Shown here piece by piece: positions 14,625 through 17,503 of a DNA stretch of 17,503 bases (its first letter is position 1; every line of letters starts with the position of its first letter). The DNA is from Candidatus Sumerlaeota bacterium. GTDB lineage: Bacteria; Sumerlaeota; Sumerlaeia; JADFCT01. Location of the stretch: assembly GCA_026398575.1 (NCBI GenBank), contig JAPLSP010000065.1:1-17503 (forward strand), read 5' to 3'. Made by a program: the position numbers and the translations under genes. Under the pieces are notes generated by a model. That model worked only from the letters and a program-made list of their open reading frames with translations, was not told the origin of the DNA and did no database searches.

Positions 14625-16205
14625 TTATGAGCGAATATCTTTCCAAACCGGATCCAACGCCGCCAGGATGCGCTTATAGCGGCGGTATTTTTCTTCATAG
14701 TATGCTTTGCGTCCGGGGTTCGGTTTTTGCGTCCGCGAGAAATGGACCATTTTTTCCGTCGCGTCTCTGAAATCCTTGAAGCATCCCGCCGCCACTCCCG
14801 CCGCGATGGCCGCGCCCAGTCCGCCCAGCTCCGAGCCGTCGGGAATCTGCACGGGTACCTGAAAGCAGTCGCTGAAGATTTGCGTCCAATCCTCGCTCTT
14901 CGCGGCCCCGCCCGTCAACCGGATGCAGCCGGGCATCGCCGTGAATTTCATCAACCGCTCGACGTGCCAGCGATGCGAAAAAACCACGCCCTCGAAAACC
15001 GCGCGCACCAAATCGCCGCGCCCGTACCGCGCCGTCAGACCGATAAAGCAACCCTTTGCGTCCGGATGCGCGTTGGCGCCCCATACGAACGGCAGAAAGA
15101 ACAGCCCGCGGTCGCCCGGATCGCTGCTGCAATCCGCGCTATTCGGATTTGCGCCGCATGAATCCGCGCCGCTCATGTCTGGCTTGAGTTGCTTCAGCAG
15201 TTCGCCGCCGATCTGATACACGGACTTGCCTTTGTTTTCGGGCAGCGCCAAATCCGCCCTGAAAAACTCCGTAGCGAACCACTCGTAGTTGCTCGCCGAC
15301 GTCGGGCTGCCTTCGAGCATCAGGTAATAGCCGGGGATGCTGTAGCACGAGGTCATGTAAATTTCTTTGTCCATGACGGGCTTCGTCGAGATGAACTGAT
15401 TGTTTCCCCACGTCCCCGCGATCATGCACAGTTGGTTCTCATCCACCAGTCCCGAAGCCAGCCCGCAGGCGTCAACGTCGAACATCCCGCCGGCCACGGG
15501 CGTGCCTTCCTTGAGGCCGGTCTGCGCCGCTGCCTCGCGCGTCACCGTTCCGCAAATCTGCGCCGTCTCGACCAGCGGCGGCATCAAGCGCAGCAGATCG
15601 CCAATGCCCCAGAGTGCGAAGAGCTCGGGATCGAACCGCCGCGTATTCAGGTCCATCAGGCTCAAAGCCGAAAAGTCCGTCAGTTCGGCCTGGACCTTTC
15701 CGCATAACTTGAAACGGACAAAATCCTTCACCATCAGCATCCAGCGCGAACGGGCCATGGTTTGCGGCTCGTTATCCTTGAGCCAGCGCAGCAGCGCGTT
15801 CGGCGCGCCCGGCCAAATGCTTTGCATCGTCTTCGGCAGGACCACATCGTGCAGCCCCTGCGCGATCCACTGGTCCGTATAATTGCGCGCGCGGCAGTCC
15901 ATCGAGACGATCGCGGCGCGCGTTGGCTTTCCCTGCTCATCAATCAGATAAAGGCCGTTACCGTGTCCCGTGCACGCCACGCAGGCGATGTCCGCCGCAT
16001 TCACTTTCGACTTGGTAATGACTTCGCGGATGGCCTCGGCCGTTTCGCGCCACATCGCGGCGGCGTCGCGCTCGAACCAATCCGGCTTCGGCGTCAACGT
16101 CTCGCTCTTGCGCGCCGCCACGGCGATTTCGCGCCCGTCCAGATCGAAGAGCGCCGCCTTCGAGACGGTGCAGCCGTTGTCAATTCCCAGCAGATATTTG
16201 GTCAT
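14625..16205 (-). CDS. FGGY-family carbohydrate kinase, L-xylulose kinase (LyxK)-like
   Basis: A 526-residue sugar kinase of the FGGY/ASKHA fold. The N-terminal phosphate-binding segment is YLLGIDNGCTVSKAALFD (4-21). Asp243 in GGMFDVDACG is the probable catalytic base, and TGGAAKSEDWTQIFSD (431-446) with GGLGAAIAAG (461-470) forms the ATP-side signature. LYLIDEQGKP, SPTSASNYEWF (300-310) and LFFLPFVWGANA resemble E. coli LyxK more than LsrK, so an L-xylulose-like ketose is the best guess. Residues about 343-364 form a Ser/Asp/Cys-rich insertion (starting PDMSGADSC) absent from LyxK as I remember it. The start at 16205 precedes the kinase motif directly; upstream codons to 16274 lie in a tandem repeat and are rejected. 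Its ribosome binding site is weak (AGG). It follows the MFS transporter by 77 bp. Confidence 0.88.
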   Translation of the reverse strand: MTKYLLGIDNGCTVSKAALFDLDGREIAVAARKSETLTPKPDWFERDAAAMWRETAEAIREVITKSKVNAADIACVACTGHGNGLYLIDEQGKPTRAAIVSMDCRARNYTDQWIAQGLHDVVLPKTMQSIWPGAPNALLRWLKDNEPQTMARSRWMLMVKDFVRFKLCGKVQAELTDFSALSLMDLNTRRFDPELFALWGIGDLLRLMPPLVETAQICGTVTREAAAQTGLKEGTPVAGGMFDVDACGLASGLVDENQLCMIAGTWGNNQFISTKPVMDKEIYMTSCYSIPGYYLMLEGSPTSASNYEWFATEFFRADLALPENKGKSVYQIGGELLKQLKPDMSGADSCGANPNSADCSSDPGDRGLFFLPFVWGANAHPDAKGCFIGLTARYGRGDLVRAVFEGVVFSHRWHVERLMKFTAMPGCIRLTGGAAKSEDWTQIFSDCFQVPVQIPDGSELGGLGAAIAAGVAAGCFKDFRDATEKMVHFSRTQKPNPGRKAYYEEKYRRYKRILAALDPVWKDIRS

Positions 16206-16230
16206 TCGAGCTACCTGGAGTTTTGGGCTA

Positions 16231-16280
16231 ACACGGACAAACACGGACTGGCACGGACTGACACGGACTGACACGGACCG
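16231..16280. repeat. Five 10-bp tandem repeats between transporter and kinase genes
   Basis: Units run ACACGGACAA, ACACGGACTG, GCACGGACTG, ACACGGACTG, ACACGGACCG with an exact 10-bp period and a constant CACGGAC core. They fill most of the 77-bp gap between the MFS stop and the kinase start. A 10-bp period places every core on the same face of the helix, so repeated protein binding is conceivable. A simple slippage-prone repeat is the null explanation. Confidence 0.8.
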
Positions 16281-16282
16281 AA

Positions 16283-17503
16283 TTAGATGATCTCTTGCTC
16301 CTCGGCTTTTTCCAGGGACTTTTCGGCCTCATCGTGACCGACCTGCATATTGTCGCGGAAGAAGATCAGGAAGATGACGAGGATGATAAACGCCATGCCG
16401 ATCGGGCAGAGCCAGATTTTGCTCCAGTGATGGCCGGTCACAACTTCCACTATCTTCCCTTCGAACATCACCGTCTTTCCCTCGATCAGTTTGGGCGCTT
16501 TGATGGCGAAATATTCAACTACCCAGCCGGCGGTGTTGCTGCCGACAAACCATCCCAAACCGAAAGTGATCAGCGAGATCAAGCCCTGCGCCTGCGCTTG
16601 GATTTCCTTCGGCGCCTTCTTGTTCGTGTAGAGCTGCCCTGTCACGAAGAAGAAATCGTAGCAGGGGCCGTGCAGCAGCAGTCCGACGAAGACCAGTATC
16701 CACAACACCGGATTTGTCCAGATTCCGAATGAGAAACAGACGAACCGGACCATCCAGGAACACATGCCAATCAACAGCATCACCTTGACGCCAAATCGGG
16801 CGAAGAATAATGGCATGATAATCAGGAAGATGGTTTCGCTCATTTGCCCCGAGCTTTGCCAGGCCATTGCGTTGTTCATGCCGCTTTCGTTCAGGTACAA
16901 ATTGGCGAACGCCCAGTAGTACATGTTGGGAAACAGGATCAGGAACGAGCAAAGCGCGAAGATGAGGAAGTTGCGGTCTTTGAAAAGACTGAGCGCTTTG
17001 AGTCCGAGAATGTCGCTCGCGGTAATTTTATGGCCGAGGGATTTCGGAGGCGTCGAGGGCATGATGAACGAGAGGATCCCGGCCACCATGCCAATGGCGG
17101 CGCCGATGTACATCGGAGTCTTGGTGGCTTCGAACTTCACCGTCAGCTCCAGCCACTTGTTGATCTGCGGACCGAACAGGGTTATCATGCTCACCGCGAC
17201 CCAGCCGAGCGTGCCGATGACGCGGATGCCGGGGAACTGCTTGGCGGGATTCGACATCTGGTTGAGCGCGATGGTGTTCGTCAGCGCCCAGGTCGGCATG
17301 TAACACAGAAAGTGCGCGAGCATGATCCAGCGAAAGACGGCAAACTGCGGTTGCCCCGAGGCATTGACGGCCATGCTGGCGCCCGCCAGCAGCAGCAGGC
17401 TGCCCAGGATATTCAGGATTCCAAGGATCTTCTGGGCCGAAAAGAAGCGATCGGCGATCATGCCGATGAAGAACGGAGCGATGATCGCGCCGATGGCCGA
17501 CAT
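16283..17503 (-). CDS. MFS transporter, NupG-like nucleoside:H+ symporter family, N-terminus off the window
   Basis: The visible 406 residues cover helix 2 to the C-terminus of a 12-helix major facilitator. Family-like signatures are IGMIADRFFSAQK (cytoplasmic loop 2-3), ALTNTIALNQMSNPAKQFPG, IRVIGTLGWVAVSM, a central loop with LGLKALSLFKDRNF, SGQMSETIFLIIMPLFFARF, and CYDFFFVTGQLYTNK with AQGLISLITFGLGW. These follow E. coli NupG block by block. A charged C-terminal tail (EAEKSLEKAEEQEII) ends the protein. The first helix is missing because the gene runs past the right edge; ATG at 17503 is an internal Met, not the start. In this context it more likely carries a sugar or glycoside than a nucleoside (inference), feeding the kinase encoded 77 bp downstream. 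Confidence 0.87.
   Translation of the reverse strand: MSAIGAIIAPFFIGMIADRFFSAQKILGILNILGSLLLLAGASMAVNASGQPQFAVFRWIMLAHFLCYMPTWALTNTIALNQMSNPAKQFPGIRVIGTLGWVAVSMITLFGPQINKWLELTVKFEATKTPMYIGAAIGMVAGILSFIMPSTPPKSLGHKITASDILGLKALSLFKDRNFLIFALCSFLILFPNMYYWAFANLYLNESGMNNAMAWQSSGQMSETIFLIIMPLFFARFGVKVMLLIGMCSWMVRFVCFSFGIWTNPVLWILVFVGLLLHGPCYDFFFVTGQLYTNKKAPKEIQAQAQGLISLITFGLGWFVGSNTAGWVVEYFAIKAPKLIEGKTVMFEGKIVEVVTGHHWSKIWLCPIGMAFIILVIFLIFFRDNMQVGHDEAEKSLEKAEEQEII

Noticed and set aside
7392..16205. An autoinducer-2 (lsr) operon made of the LsrF-like gene and the FGGY kinase
   Set aside because: The kinase is closer to LyxK than LsrK, it is in a different transcription unit, and lsrG, lsrR and the lsr transporter are absent.
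16231..16280. CRISPR array
   Set aside because: The units are 10 bp with no spacers and no cas gene is present; this is a simple tandem repeat.

Overview
The window reads as a piece of a Gram-negative, GC-rich, saprophytic bacterial chromosome. Predicted lipoproteins (glutathione peroxidase, SMP-30-like propeller, cupin), a Tat-exported xylose-isomerase-like TIM barrel, a TMTC-type O-mannosyltransferase/TPR protein and short tandem and palindromic intergenic repeats would fit the PVC superphylum or a neighbouring uncultured phylum. That placement is inference from gene style only; no rRNA, tRNA or marker gene is present. I found no CRISPR array and no transposase.

Layout. Positions 1-2036 are on the minus strand: a partial membrane protein, a lipoprotein glutathione peroxidase, and a Tat-exported sugar isomerase/epimerase-like protein whose stop overlaps the peroxidase start (TAATG). 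A structured repeat element of about 163 bp (2103-2266) separates this from a plus-strand block: TMTC/TPR membrane protein (2285-4192), dhaK, dhaL, a PIN-toxin/small-antitoxin pair, an unknown 136-residue protein and an LsrF-type class I aldolase/thiolase (ends 8294). Two tandem hairpin repeats (8311-8360) mark the convergent junction. From there to the right edge everything is on the minus strand. In transcription order it runs: NupG-like MFS transporter (5' end off the window), five 10-bp repeats, FGGY kinase, a second PIN-toxin/antitoxin pair, SMP-30-like lipoprotein, a VapC/Phd-type pair, a cupin lipoprotein resembling D-lyxose isomerase, and a two-CBM clan GH-A-like glycoside hydrolase.

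How it may work together (inference). The exported hydrolase would release a sugar. The cupin and SMP-30 lipoproteins would act on it outside the inner membrane. The NupG-like permease would import it and the LyxK-like FGGY kinase would phosphorylate it. DhaK/DhaL and the LsrF-like lyase would handle short-chain ketose and phosphorylated products. The exact substrate cannot be read from sequence; a pentose or rare ketose is the best guess.

The most unusual feature is three toxin-antitoxin modules, all with PIN-family toxins and all with the toxin gene first, threaded between these catabolic genes. Two begin 7 nt and 3 nt after the stop of a metabolic gene. Two are paralogous to each other, share an identical 8-nt toxin/antitoxin overlap, and use a small antitoxin (57 and 64 residues) that I do not recognise as a named family.
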